The notes beneath the pieces are model-generated. The model made no database searches, was not told the DNA's origin, and was given only the letters and a program-made list of their open reading frames with translations. From JANWXD01 sp035575135 (lineage in GTDB: Bacteria; Acidobacteriota; Terriglobia; Bryobacterales; Bryobacteraceae), in the NCBI GenBank assembly GCA_035575135.1, contig DATLYE010000039.1:1-64000 (forward strand): 64,000 bases of DNA. Direction: 5' to 3'. How positions within the stretch are numbered: position 1 is the stretch's first letter; the number at the start of each line of letters is the position of its first letter. Below, one piece after another: positions 18,212 to 27,558 of this stretch. The translations under genes and the position numbers were made by a program.

Positions 18212-19140
18212 GGCCGGTCTCCGGAAGGAATGCGAGGAATCAACTCATCCGCCGAGAAGATGGCTTGTTCGGCTTCCATCTGCCGGGCGGCGAGTTGCCG
18301 GGCCTTTTCGAAAGCCTGGCGGGCCTGCTCGGTTTGGCCGAGCTTTTGAAGTGCGCGTCCGAGAAGCACGTAGGCCTGGCGCATCTGGGGCTCGAGTTCC
18401 GCGGCGCGCCGGAGCTCGCGGGCGGCGGAGGTCGCATCGCCCTGACGCAGCAGCGCGTCTCCGAGTGCGAGGCGGGCGGGCGCAGCGCCGGGATCTGCGG
18501 CAAGCGCCCGGCGGAACCAGCGGGCTGCCTCGGCGGGCCGGCCCTGAAACAGGCGGCACGCTCCCAGTCCGTAAGCTGCATCGTAGCTGGAACGCTGCAA
18601 CAGGAGTGCCCGGGCGTAGGCAGCGGCGGCCTCCTCATAGCGGCCTTGCCGGCGGAGCAGGTCTCCCAAGGCGGTGAGGATCTCCACGGATTGGGGATCC
18701 GCTTTGAGAGCGGCGCGATACTCTCTTTCGGCGGCGGCCAGGTCTTCGCGGGCGGCGTGGGATTCGGCCAGGAGCTGATGCACGCGCGCGGAGTCGGGCG
18801 CCAGCGCCTCGAGGCGCTCGTAGGCCTGATGGGCGAGGGCCGAAGAAAGCTTCGAGAGAAAATACAGGGCGTCGGCGTGGTGCGGGGCGCGGCGCAACAC
18901 TTCCCGGAGACGGCCGTAGGCTTGTTCGAGTTTGCCTTGCGCCATTTCGGCGCGCGCCAGGAGCACTCCGGCTTCCGGCGACCCGGCGCCGTCCTGCCAG
19001 GCGGCCCGGGCCAGTTCCTCAGCCCGCGGGTAGTCGCCCGCAAGGAGAGCGCGGGTTGCGCTGAGGTGGTCGGCGCCCGGCTGCGCCGAAACGGCCGCAG
19101 GCAGAGCCAAACCGAAGACGAGTGTCGCGATCCGTTTCAA
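18208..19140 (-). CDS. TPR repeat protein (second gene of TPR operon)
   Basis: 310 residues with a signal peptide (ATLVFGLALPAAVSAQ, about 5-20) and seven or eight TPR units covering the rest (such as YAEAYGRLREVLRRAP-like helices and YVLLGRALQKLGQTEQARQA). The ATG overlaps the stop of the first TPR gene (19137-19140). No other domain seen. Same inferred role as its paralogues. Confidence 0.85.
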   Translation of the reverse strand: MKRIATLVFGLALPAAVSAQPGADHLSATRALLAGDYPRAEELARAAWQDGAGSPEAGVLLARAEMAQGKLEQAYGRLREVLRRAPHHADALYFLSKLSSALAHQAYERLEALAPDSARVHQLLAESHAAREDLAAAEREYRAALKADPQSVEILTALGDLLRRQGRYEEAAAAYARALLLQRSSYDAAYGLGACRLFQGRPAEAARWFRRALAADPGAAPARLALGDALLRQGDATSAARELRRAAELEPQMRQAYVLLGRALQKLGQTEQARQAFEKARQLAARQMEAEQAIFSADELIPRIPSGDRP

Positions 19141-20744
19141 TAGGGCCTCACTTCGATGGTCCTAAGCAGCAGTTTCTCTTTTTCGGAACGCTTCTGCTGC
19201 ACCTGCTCGAAACGCCGGGCCTGGCTCTCCGCTCGCGGATCGCGGGTGCGCTGGTACAACATCAACAGATTCTGGTTGGCCAGGTAGTTGTCCGGGTCGA
19301 GGCTGAGAGCTTTCGCCAGAACCTGCGCGGCCTGCTCATGTTCTTTACGCCGGATGTAGAGGAGTCCGAGCTCGGCCCAGGCGTCGGCAAACTTTGGTTC
19401 GGCTTTGAGCGCGGCCTGGAGGGCGGCTTCGGCCTCCTCCAGACGGCCCTGCTGCCGGGCCAGGCGGCCGAGGAAATAGCGGGCGCGCGCAGCGGTCGCG
19501 GGATCGGCGGAAGCGGTCTCGAGCTCGCGGCGGGCCTCGTCGTACTGGCCGCTGTAAAAGCGCGCCACACCCAGTAAGAAGCGGGCCCGGGGATCGTCCG
19601 GATGCCGCTCCAGGTACTTACTCAGATGCGGCACGGCCAGGCTGGTGTCGCGTTCGTAGAGCAACACGGCGCCCAAGGCGTAGTGGTGGTAGACATTGTC
19701 GGGGGCGAGTTTGACCGCCTCTTCCAGAGACCGTCTGGCTTCGAGCGGGAGCTCGAGTTCGGCGCAGACGACCCCGAAGAAGAAATGAATCCCCGCGTTG
19801 TGCGGCTGGAGATCGCGGGCATGGGCCAGGTATCCGAGGGCACCTTCGAGGTCCCGCTGTTTGTACGCGACGCGGGCCAGATCGAGGAGCGGCTGGAGCC
19901 GGCCGGGCGCGGCCCGGGCGGCGGCTTCGTAACGCCTGCGGGCTTCGGAAAGGTTGCCCGCCTCCTCGTATAACGCCGCCAGGCGGTCCAGGGTGGCGGA
20001 CGAAGCCAAGCCGCGCCGCTCGAGCCCCTCAATGAGCTCGATGGCAAGCGCGGGGAGATGATGCTGGGCAAGCAGGGGCAGGATCTGGAGCACGTCCGCT
20101 TCGCTGAGGTCCGGGGTGGCAAGTAACTCTTTTGCCGCTCTGCCGGTGCGGGCCGGATCGCCGAGGGCGGCATAGTTGCCGAGGGCGACGGCGAGGGCCT
20201 GCGCCCGTCCTTGCGCCTCCGGCGGGAGTTTTGCAAGGTGGTCCAGCGAATCCTGGTAGCGCCCGAGTAGCTGGGAGATCACAGCGGACTGATAGCGTGC
20301 TTCCAAGTGGTCCGGCTGGAGCGCGAGGACGCGGCCGTAGGCGGCCAGGGCCTTTTCAAGAGCCTGTTCGAAGTTTTCCGGGTGCTGCTGATACAACCGC
20401 GCCAGGTTTTCCCAGGCGGCGGCAAAGTTGGGAGCGAGCCGGGTGGCGGCGCGAAAACTTGTCTCGGCGCCTTTGAGGTCGCCCGTCTGGGCGCGCAGCG
20501 CGCCTTGGAAGTTGTGGAGCCGAGGGTCGGACGGGTAAGCGGCCAAGGCGCGCGCCACGCGCCGGGTTGCGGCTTCCGTGTCGCCACGCTCGATAAGGGC
20601 TGCAATCTCACGCAGGAGGTGCGAGGGCGGCTCCTGCGGCGGCGCAGAAGCCTGGATCCCGACCGCGAGGGCCAGCAACGAGGCTGCAAGTACTTGCCGG
20701 CCAAGGTGTTGAAAAATTCTGTATTGACAATTAACTAATGTCAA
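19137..20744 (-). CDS. Large TPR repeat protein (first gene of TPR operon)
   Basis: Up to 535 residues of TPR repeats (about 13), with a hydrophobic stretch near the N-terminus (VLAASLLALAVGIQASA). The start is uncertain. The longest frame begins with TTG at 20744, but that TTG lies in a likely promoter and no ATG or GTG occurs in the next 60 bases; the next in-frame TTG, at 20678, would leave a very short signal sequence. A start at a rarer codon in between is possible. The gene is divergent from the TonB-receptor-like gene and heads four coupled TPR genes. Confidence 0.82.
   Translation of the reverse strand: MTLVNCQYRIFQHLGRQVLAASLLALAVGIQASAPPQEPPSHLLREIAALIERGDTEAATRRVARALAAYPSDPRLHNFQGALRAQTGDLKGAETSFRAATRLAPNFAAAWENLARLYQQHPENFEQALEKALAAYGRVLALQPDHLEARYQSAVISQLLGRYQDSLDHLAKLPPEAQGRAQALAVALGNYAALGDPARTGRAAKELLATPDLSEADVLQILPLLAQHHLPALAIELIEGLERRGLASSATLDRLAALYEEAGNLSEARRRYEAAARAAPGRLQPLLDLARVAYKQRDLEGALGYLAHARDLQPHNAGIHFFFGVVCAELELPLEARRSLEEAVKLAPDNVYHHYALGAVLLYERDTSLAVPHLSKYLERHPDDPRARFLLGVARFYSGQYDEARRELETASADPATAARARYFLGRLARQQGRLEEAEAALQAALKAEPKFADAWAELGLLYIRRKEHEQAAQVLAKALSLDPDNYLANQNLLMLYQRTRDPRAESQARRFEQVQQKRSEKEKLLLRTIEVRPY
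20716..20744 (-). promoter_or_regulatory. Candidate divergent promoter of the TPR operon
   Basis: On the minus strand TTGACA (20744-20739) is followed after 17 bases by CAGAAT (20721-20716, four of six matches to TATAAT). The -35 box is one arm of a perfect TTGACA-N9-TGTCAA inverted repeat whose other arm is the -35 box of the opposite promoter. The resulting transcript would start inside the annotated TPR frame, which is why that start is doubted. Confidence 0.4.
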
Positions 20745-20752
20745 TGTACAAT
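20724..20752 (+). promoter_or_regulatory. Sigma-70 type promoter of the TonB-receptor-like gene
   Basis: TTGACA (20724-20729), a 17-base spacer, then TACAAT (20747-20752), close to the ideal housekeeping promoter. The predicted start near 20759 gives a leader of about 47 bases ending in AGGAGG before the ATG at 20806. The inverted repeat TTGACA-N9-TGTCAA (20724-20744) covers the -35 box and most of the spacer, so it may also be a repressor site acting on both divergent genes. Confidence 0.7.
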
Positions 20753-20805
20753 CCGGTCCAGGCTGAGTACAGTCTAACAGGATCTCATATCAGGAGGAGA
20801 CGTCT

Positions 20806-23800
20806 ATGGTTCCGCCAAGAGGATGCCGTCCGGGCACCCTGGGGTTTGCGCTGATGGCCGTAGCGCTGTGCGCCAATATTGCGCTCGGGCAGTTCCGGAG
20901 CACGATCAGCGGGACGGTGCTCGACCCGGCGAACGCTCCGGTCCCGAACGCCGAGGTGACGGTGACCAACACGGCCACGGGGCAGGAAATGAAAACGACG
21001 ACCGGATCCGACGGGCTGTATTCGTTCCCGAATCTTGTCACCGGCACATATGAGCTGCGCGCGACGGCGGCGGGTTTCAAGCCTTATGTGCAGCGGGGCA
21101 TCACGCTGACGCTGAACCAGCTGGTGCGGGTGGATGTGAGGCTCGAACTGGGCACCGTGGAGCAATCCATCGAGGTGGTGGCCAACGCCTCGCCGCTCAA
21201 CTTCGACAACGCCACGCGAGCCGAAGGGGTGGCGCCCGAGACGATCAACGACCTTCCTTTGATCGTGAGCGGGGCGCCGCGGAACTCGGCCCAGTTCGCG
21301 GTGCTGCTGCCGGGTGTGACCACGGGCGCCGGAAGCAGCGCCTTCGATGCGCGGATCAACGGCGGATTGCAGTCGGGAGACGAAGCGATCATGGACGGGG
21401 TGAGCATGCAGCAGGGCACGATGAACCAGAGCGGGATGATTTCGTTCTGGGACTTTCGCATGACGCCGGACATGATCAGCGAGTTCAAGGTGCTGACCTC
21501 GAGCTACGAACCGCAATATGGGTCCACGACGTCGGCGCAGATCATGGTGACGACCAAGTCCGGGACGAACGAGTTTCACGGAGCCCTCTACGAGTACTTT
21601 CGGAACACGGTGCTCAACGCCCGGCAGTTCGGCGCCGACCGGCGGCCCAAAGACATCGAGCATGATTTCGGAGGTTCGATCGGCGGGCCGGTGAAGCTGC
21701 CGGGGTTGTGGTCGTCGAAATTCAAGACGTATTTCTTCACCAACATTGAGAAGTTCTACATCCGGGGCGGCGTGAACCGGCCGACGATTTCCATTCCCTC
21801 GCTCAAGCAGCGGAACGGCGACTTTACGGACTGGGTGGATGCGGACGGACGATTGATCCCCATCTACGATCCGGCCACGACGGCTCGGGTGGACGGGCGG
21901 ATCGTGCGGCAGCCGTTCTCGGGCAACGTCATTCCCCGCGCGCGGTTTGCCAACTCGCTGGCCTTGCAGTGGTTCAAGTACCTGCCGGAACCGAACAAAC
22001 CGGGACCCTTGAACAACTACCTGGTGCCCACGCCGGTGCCGGACACGATTCTGGGCGACGCATTGCACTGGCTGGTGAAGATTGACGAGTACGTGGGCGA
22101 CAAGCATCACTTTGCCGGGACCGTCTGGCGCCAGAAGGCGCCGCCGAAGTTCGCCACGACGCTGCCGATTCAGATTGCGAATGAAACGTTTTCCGATCCG
22201 CAGAACTCCTGGGTCAACCGGCTGAACTGGGACTACACGATTTCACCCACGCTGCTCAATCACCTTGCGGCGGGATATCTGAATCGGAACGAAGGCTACG
22301 GTTCGGTGAACGGCAAGTACGCCGATGAGCTGCCGAAGATCCCCGGAGTGGCGGGCCACCGCTATCCTCCGGTCATTTATTTCAGCGACGGTTTTGCGCA
22401 GTTCGGCAACAGCTCCGGGCTGAACACGGGCAACGTGACGACGCGGCCGGCATACGTGGTCAACGATCTGCTGACCTGGGTCAAGGGCAAGCATACGCTG
22501 AAGTTCGGCGGTGAATATCGCAATCTGGGCCAGAACTTTCACGATACGGGCAACGAGTCCGGCTCCTTTGGTTTCGACCGCGGGCCGACGGGACTGCTGG
22601 GCGTCGTCAGCGGCAGCCCGATCGCGTCATTTCTGCTGGAGCAAGTTTCCTGGGGCAGTGCGACGTTCCGAACGGTAGATGCCTGGTACGCGCGCTCGGA
22701 CGCGGTCATCTGGCACGCCGGCGACACGTGGAAGATCACGCCGAAGCTGACGCTGAATTACGGCATCCGCTGGGACATGTTCCGGCCGACGGCGGAGAAA
22801 TACGACCGGCTTTCGTTCTTCGATCCGAGCGGCACGAATCCTGCGGCGGGCGGGCGCCCGGGCCGGCTGGCGTTTGCCGGAACGCGCTGGGGGGCTGCCA
22901 GCTTTGGGCGGCGACATCCGGAATTTGTCTGGAAGCGGGGATTTGCTCCGCGGGTGGGCATCGCCTACGCGGTTGACAACCGCACGGTGGTGCGGACCGG
23001 TTACGGGATCTTTTACAACCAGGCGTTTTACCCCGGCTGGGGCGGCGGGATGAACCTGGACGGCTTCAACGCGGAAGTATCGTTCGGCGCGACGGAGGGC
23101 GGTCTGGTTCCGGCCTTCATCCTGAGCGCAGGCTTTCCGCAGAATTTCGCCCGCCCGCCGTTCATTGATCCGGGCTACCGGAACGGCCGCAGTACGCTGT
23201 ACCGTCCCTTTGACGCCAACCGCCTGTCTTACGCCCAGCAATGGAACCTCACCATCGAGCGGCAGGTTGGGACGGATCTTCTGGTGAGCGCGGCGTACGT
23301 GGCCAATAAAGGGACGCGCCTGCCGTCGGCGATCAGTCCTGTGAACGCGCTCGATCCCAAGTACCTGAGCCTGCGGGAGAAACTCTATGACGAGTTTCAG
23401 CCCGGGCAGACGGAGCTGCACGGGGTGCGGGCGCCCTATCCGGGATGGGCGCAACAGCTGCTCGACGCCGGTTGCTCCCCTTCGGTGGCGCAGGCGCTGG
23501 TGCCGTATCCGCAATTCTGCAGCTCGCTGCAGGGTCTGAACGAGAACCTGGGCAATTCCACTTACCATTCTTTCCAGGCCAAAGTGGAGAAGCGTTTCTC
23601 GCGAGGCGTGTATCTGTTGGGCGCCTACACGGTTTCGAAGCTGCTGACGAGCACGGGGCACATCAACGACCCGGTGATCGCCAACTGGAGCGGCGTGGGC
23701 GGCGTGATCTCGCCCTACGAGCAGAGGCGCAACAAGTCGCTGGCGGCGGACGATGTGCCCCAGGTGTTCAGTTTCACTCTGGTGTACGAGCTTCCGTTCG

Positions 23801-24363
23801 GCCGCGGGAAACGGTTCCTTTCCACCAGCCGGGCGGCGGACCTGCTGCTCGGGGGCTGGTCGGTGGCCAGCATCACGCGGCTGTCCTCGGGCACGCCGCT
23901 GTTTTTCCGCTCGAGCTTTTGCAACGTCCCCGGGCAGTTCCGCGCAGGCTGCATTCCGGCGATTCTGCCCGGAAAGAACGTGTTTGTGAAAGACAAGGGC
24001 GATTTCGACCCGGGGCTGGGGCAACCGTTATTTAACAAAGACGCCTTCGAGCCGCTGGAAGCCTTCAACTTTTACTGGGGTGCGGGGCCGCGGGTCTCGA
24101 ACGTGCGCGGCTACGGTTACAAAAACGAAGACCTCGCGATTTACAAGAACATACGCATCAACGAGCGGCTGAAGTTTCAATTGCGCGGGGAGTTCTTCAA
24201 TCTGTTCAACTTCCATAACTTCACCGGTTACACCTCGGGCGGGGCCAACTGGTACTGGGCCTCGGCCTTCACGACCGACCTGGCCAGTCCGGATTTCGGC
24301 AAGTGGAACGGGAGCGTGACGCCTCCGCGCAACATTCAGCTCGGGGCGCGGTTTGAGTTTTAG
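20806..24363 (+). CDS. TonB-dependent receptor-like outer membrane protein with carboxypeptidase-regulatory domain
   Basis: 1185 residues. Signal peptide about 1-28 (ALMAVALCANIALG), then a carboxypeptidase-regulatory-like beta-sandwich (about 30-115, STISGTVLDPANAPVPNAEV), a plug-like region, and a long barrel ending in Phe (NIQLGARFEF). This is the large family expanded in Acidobacteria; it is thought to import oligosaccharides or other polymers through the outer membrane in TonB fashion, but no TonB box is obvious. AGGAGG lies before the ATG. Divergent TPR genes and the shared promoter suggest joint control. Substrate unknown. Confidence 0.9.
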   Translation: MVPPRGCRPGTLGFALMAVALCANIALGQFRSTISGTVLDPANAPVPNAEVTVTNTATGQEMKTTTGSDGLYSFPNLVTGTYELRATAAGFKPYVQRGITLTLNQLVRVDVRLELGTVEQSIEVVANASPLNFDNATRAEGVAPETINDLPLIVSGAPRNSAQFAVLLPGVTTGAGSSAFDARINGGLQSGDEAIMDGVSMQQGTMNQSGMISFWDFRMTPDMISEFKVLTSSYEPQYGSTTSAQIMVTTKSGTNEFHGALYEYFRNTVLNARQFGADRRPKDIEHDFGGSIGGPVKLPGLWSSKFKTYFFTNIEKFYIRGGVNRPTISIPSLKQRNGDFTDWVDADGRLIPIYDPATTARVDGRIVRQPFSGNVIPRARFANSLALQWFKYLPEPNKPGPLNNYLVPTPVPDTILGDALHWLVKIDEYVGDKHHFAGTVWRQKAPPKFATTLPIQIANETFSDPQNSWVNRLNWDYTISPTLLNHLAAGYLNRNEGYGSVNGKYADELPKIPGVAGHRYPPVIYFSDGFAQFGNSSGLNTGNVTTRPAYVVNDLLTWVKGKHTLKFGGEYRNLGQNFHDTGNESGSFGFDRGPTGLLGVVSGSPIASFLLEQVSWGSATFRTVDAWYARSDAVIWHAGDTWKITPKLTLNYGIRWDMFRPTAEKYDRLSFFDPSGTNPAAGGRPGRLAFAGTRWGAASFGRRHPEFVWKRGFAPRVGIAYAVDNRTVVRTGYGIFYNQAFYPGWGGGMNLDGFNAEVSFGATEGGLVPAFILSAGFPQNFARPPFIDPGYRNGRSTLYRPFDANRLSYAQQWNLTIERQVGTDLLVSAAYVANKGTRLPSAISPVNALDPKYLSLREKLYDEFQPGQTELHGVRAPYPGWAQQLLDAGCSPSVAQALVPYPQFCSSLQGLNENLGNSTYHSFQAKVEKRFSRGVYLLGAYTVSKLLTSTGHINDPVIANWSGVGGVISPYEQRRNKSLAADDVPQVFSFTLVYELPFGRGKRFLSTSRAADLLLGGWSVASITRLSSGTPLFFRSSFCNVPGQFRAGCIPAILPGKNVFVKDKGDFDPGLGQPLFNKDAFEPLEAFNFYWGAGPRVSNVRGYGYKNEDLAIYKNIRINERLKFQLRGEFFNLFNFHNFTGYTSGGANWYWASAFTTDLASPDFGKWNGSVTPPRNIQLGARFEF

Positions 24364-24401
24364 GCGGGCTGGAGAGGAAGGCCAAAGAGCCGCCCTCGCC
24401 G

Positions 24402-25184
24402 CTAGCGCAACCAAATCCGAAAGCCGTGGTGGAGCGCGGCGGCGCCGGCCACGCCGGAGATCGCCGCACCGAAGGCGGTGAGCGGGCCCCGGCGCTTCCA
24501 CTCGCTGTGGACAGCGTGCCAGCCCAGAAAAAGAAAGCTTCCTCCGGCAAGGGCGAGCGGCAAGGGCATCCAGGCTCCCCCCAGGGCGGGATGAAGTGCG
24601 GCAGCCGCCTGGCCGCCCGCCAGAGTCGGCAGCTGCGCGGCGGCGCTCCAGGCCAGGGCGGGCCACCTCGCACCGAGCGCGGACACGAGAATTGTGCCGT
24701 AGGCCAGCCCCTCGGGAATCTTGTGGAGCGCGACGGCGAGCACCACGGCCGTACCGAGCCGGCTGGACTCCATCTCTGAGGCGACCACTCCCCAGCCGTC
24801 CAAAAAACTATGCAGCACGCCGGCGATGACGAGCGGCGGTGCGAAGCCGTGAAGTCCGGCGGCACACTGCTCGTGGTCGTGCGTGTGGGAGCAGGCCGGG
24901 CAGACGGGATAGAGATAGCGGTTGACGGCCCAAAGCATCGCCACCCCGGCTGCCAGCAGGGCGGCGGCGCTCCCGATGCCGAGGCGCCCGGCGAGCTCCG
25001 GCCAGACGCCGAAGCCTGTGATCCCGACCAATATGCCGGCGCTGAAGGGCACCAGGCTGCGCACCAGGGCCGGGATGCCGCTCAGCCGGATTGCGGCTCC
25101 GGCGCTCGCGACGCCCAGGAACGCGGCCAGCGCCAGAGGCGCCACGCCAACCGGAGGGAACAATCCGAGGGCCAACACAACCAT
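24402..25184 (-). CDS. ZIP family divalent metal transporter
   Basis: 260 residues with about eight membrane helices. The ZIP metal-path motifs are visible: LHSFLDGWGVVASEM in helix 4 and LHKIPEGLAYGTILVSAL in helix 5. A cytoplasmic/periplasmic loop before helix 4 has CxxC and histidines (CPACSHTHDHEQC), a likely metal-sensing or binding loop. It would carry Zn2+ or Fe2+ across the inner membrane. Convergent with the receptor gene, with a 38-base gap. No neighbour indicates the metal. Confidence 0.88.
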   Translation of the reverse strand: MVVLALGLFPPVGVAPLALAAFLGVASAGAAIRLSGIPALVRSLVPFSAGILVGITGFGVWPELAGRLGIGSAAALLAAGVAMLWAVNRYLYPVCPACSHTHDHEQCAAGLHGFAPPLVIAGVLHSFLDGWGVVASEMESSRLGTAVVLAVALHKIPEGLAYGTILVSALGARWPALAWSAAAQLPTLAGGQAAAALHPALGGAWMPLPLALAGGSFLFLGWHAVHSEWKRRGPLTAFGAAISGVAGAAALHHGFRIWLR

Positions 25185-25604
25185 TGTAGTTGCCTGGGAG
25201 GCGCTCGCCGGAGCGTCCGGAGCGCGGCACGGCGGAAGTGCTCACGCGCTGATCAGAAACGGCCAGCGGGGCCTTGCTTGGCGCGACCAGCTCAGAGCCA
25301 CCGCGCGGGCGGCCGAGCTCGGATACGACGAGTCGGCGTGTGGCGGCCGTCTCCGGGGGCGAGGGCGCGAGTGCACGTGCGGCCAGGTTGTAACTGCCTG
25401 GCAGGCAAGAGAATATTTCTTGAGAGGAGTTTTGACAAGAAAACTTCGTCATAGAAAATCGGCGGTGCGATGGCACTCGGAGTAGGAATTTCCGCGCTGA
25501 CCCCTCGTTGGTCGGCACCGGCATACGAACGTTGCATTCAGACCGCCGACGGGTATTATGGCTGTTTGATGAACGAGCGAGAGCTCTGAAGAGAGGAGGG
25601 GGCT
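25185..25604. other. Intergenic region with promoter cassette
   Basis: 420 bases without a supported gene between the ZIP gene and the first secreted carboxypeptidase-regulatory gene. Its right half holds the first copy of the repeated promoter cassette (25371-25459), followed by a leader of about 140 bases that ends in a strong AGGAGG-type ribosome site. Nothing recognisable was seen in 25185-25370. Confidence 0.6.
25371..25459 (+). promoter_or_regulatory. Promoter/operator cassette, copy 1
   Basis: Bases 25371-25437 are about 87% identical to 27559-27626. The block starts with GTGCACGTGC (containing the palindromes GTGCAC and GCACGTGC), continues with TGCCT-GGC-AGGCA, a perfect inverted repeat, and an AT-rich AATATTT, and ends with TTGACA (25432-25437). 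A weak -10 (GAAAAT, 25454-25459) lies 16 bases on. It would drive the secreted protein at 25605. Confidence 0.6.
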
Positions 25605-27254
25605 GTGCGCCGGCTGGTCGGGCTTTACGGAATCGCGGTTTTTGCAAGCTGGGCTCAAGTGCCATCGCAGGCGTCGGAGCTCCTTCAGGCAAACCGGAGC
25701 GTTTCCGGAGTCGTGTTGGACCACGCCTCGCGACAACCAGTGTCCTTTGCGGAAGTGACTGCGCGCGCCACGCAGACTTTCAAGACCAAGGCGGACGAAG
25801 CGGGCCGCTTTACATTCGGTAAACTGCCTCCAGGCCGATACTCTTTGACGGCGGCAGCTGAAGGCTACTTGAGGGGCCGTCCCGGAACAGCGGACGCTGC
25901 CGTGGTGGATCTCAGACAGTCCGGCGCAGCCAGCGGTGTCGTTCTCACGTTAAAGCGAGGGGCTTACCTGGGCGGTAAGGTGGTTGACGAAGCGGGCAAC
26001 GCCGTGGCGGGGATTCGTGTAGATCTGCTCGCCGCCCAGCGCCACTTGGGGATCAGCCGGGTTGGGGTCTACCGCAGCGTATTATCGGATTCCAACGGAG
26101 ATTTCTCGTTTATTAACGTCCACGAAGGGACCTACTATCTCCGTGCGGCATCCGGCGAAGTTGTGTTAACCCCGGAAGGCGTAACCAAGCCGCCGCAGGT
26201 TGCCGGTATAAACTTCATTTACTTTCCTGCGAGCCCGGAGTTGAGAGGTGGCGAGCCGTTGCGCGTTTGGGCTGAAAATCGAATTGACGGTCTGCGGATC
26301 CGTTTTGCCCCCGCCCGCAGCCACCGGCGGATCCGGGTTACAACGTCCCCGGCGGTGAGCCCTTCCTGGAGCGGCTCAGGTGTTGTCCGCTTATCCTCAC
26401 TCGAGGATTCGAGCCGGATCGTGTTGCAACAATGGCAGGTCGTTCCGTCGAATGGGTTCGTATTGTGTTGTGTTCCTCCGGGAACCTATCTGTTGGAGGC
26501 GTATGTCCGCACGGGCGAGACGGCGTATTATGCCGCCGAGGAGATTATCACGGGTTCAGATGGTGAGGATACCGGAGAGCCTGTTAGCGTGAGCCCAACG
26601 TTTCGGCCGCTGGTGAGCATTCCGGGTCGTGTCGTCATTTCAGGGGCCACAGAAGAGAACAAATGTACGCGCGCGTTCCGTCTCTCCGTGGAACCGTTAG
26701 AGCGGGCTTTGTGGAACGTCGAGAAACCCGATGCTGTCTTTACCTCTGCCGGCGCGTTCACCATTCCCGCCGTATTCCCCGACTTAATGACGCTCCACCT
26801 ATGGGGTCTTCCTGCCGGGTGCTCCGTCGCGTCTGTGGTCTATCGGGGCATGCATATCGAGCATGGTGTGCTCGACCTGCGGGCGGGGATCGGCGATCCT
26901 GTACTTGAGGTTCGCCTGAGTCCTGAAGCTGCCCGCATCTCAGGGCGCTGTGTGGATCGGACCGGGCAGCCGGCGGTGGGAGTGGCTGTGTTGCTCCCTG
27001 CCGCCCGACCGAGGGTGTTCAATGCCTCGTTTCTGGTCCGTCAAGCTCCGCTCGAACCTGTCGACGGGCGGTTTGCCTTCGGTTCTCTGGCGGCGGGCGA
27101 GTATGTTCTGGCTTGCGTGCCCGATGATCGGATGTCGGAAATCTCGGATTCTATGGTTCTCGATGAACTGTACGCGTCGGGAAAGCGGCTTAAGGTCCAC
27201 CAAGGCGAAGTCATTCGCGACATCGAATTGCGGCTTCTGGGACGACTGAACTGA
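25605..27254 (+). CDS. Secreted carboxypeptidase-regulatory-like domain protein
   Basis: 549 residues. GTG start at 25605 after GAGAGGAGGGGG. Signal peptide about 1-23. At least three beta-sandwich carboxypeptidase-regulatory-like units: residues about 30-110 (VSGVVLDHASRQPVSFAEV), 120-190 (LGGKVVDEAGNAVAGIRV) and 445-545 (ISGRCVDRTGQPAVGVAV), separated by less regular beta-rich stretches. No protease, barrel or anchor is seen. Such proteins are usually exported adhesion or binding modules. It heads an array of three similar genes (also 28888 and 30650). Codon usage is less GC-biased than the flanking housekeeping genes. Confidence 0.8.
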   Translation: MRRLVGLYGIAVFASWAQVPSQASELLQANRSVSGVVLDHASRQPVSFAEVTARATQTFKTKADEAGRFTFGKLPPGRYSLTAAAEGYLRGRPGTADAAVVDLRQSGAASGVVLTLKRGAYLGGKVVDEAGNAVAGIRVDLLAAQRHLGISRVGVYRSVLSDSNGDFSFINVHEGTYYLRAASGEVVLTPEGVTKPPQVAGINFIYFPASPELRGGEPLRVWAENRIDGLRIRFAPARSHRRIRVTTSPAVSPSWSGSGVVRLSSLEDSSRIVLQQWQVVPSNGFVLCCVPPGTYLLEAYVRTGETAYYAAEEIITGSDGEDTGEPVSVSPTFRPLVSIPGRVVISGATEENKCTRAFRLSVEPLERALWNVEKPDAVFTSAGAFTIPAVFPDLMTLHLWGLPAGCSVASVVYRGMHIEHGVLDLRAGIGDPVLEVRLSPEAARISGRCVDRTGQPAVGVAVLLPAARPRVFNASFLVRQAPLEPVDGRFAFGSLAAGEYVLACVPDDRMSEISDSMVLDELYASGKRLKVHQGEVIRDIELRLLGRLN

Positions 27255-27409
27255 CCGAGAGGGACCTGCGCGAGGGTTTGGGGATGCGGAGGCGCCAACG
27301 TTCAGGAGCCGACGTAGCTTCCGGCGGGCTGCCGGAGTCGATCGAACAGGGCCGGACCAGGCGCCACTTCCAGCCCGGGGAGGCGGGCTCGGCGGCGGAG
27401 CAGATGTGC

Positions 27410-27539
27410 GCGGTCGCCGTGACCGCGGGCCGGATTCTGGATGGGAGGGGAGAGCCGGTGCGTGGGGTTCAGGTTTATCGCTGTGGTACGGCGCGCGGCG
27501 GGAAGTGTTACGACGGCCGATTTGCGGCTGAGGCGGTAA
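27410..27539 (+). pseudogene. Remnant of a carboxypeptidase-regulatory gene (internal deletion)
   Basis: Bases 27410 to about 27475 encode VTAGRILDGRGEPVRGVQV, matching residues around 125-145 of the intact gene at 30650 (VIAGRILDARGQPSGGVRV). This joins, after about 30 unrelated bases, to a 30-base stretch (27508-27537) identical to the last codons of that same gene (32250-32279), with TAA where the intact gene has TGA. The two halves are in different frames, so some 1.1 kb of an ancestral paralogue was lost and the piece is dead. Confidence 0.7.
27508..27537 (+). repeat. 30-base exact repeat, copy 1
   Basis: Identical over 30 bases to 32250-32279, the 3' end of the carboxypeptidase-regulatory gene at 30650 (starts TTACGACGGCC, ends CTGAGGCGGT). 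It marks the end of the gene remnant and shows that the array arose by duplication. Confidence 0.85.
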
Positions 27540-27558
27540 GCAGACAATCCGCGATGCA

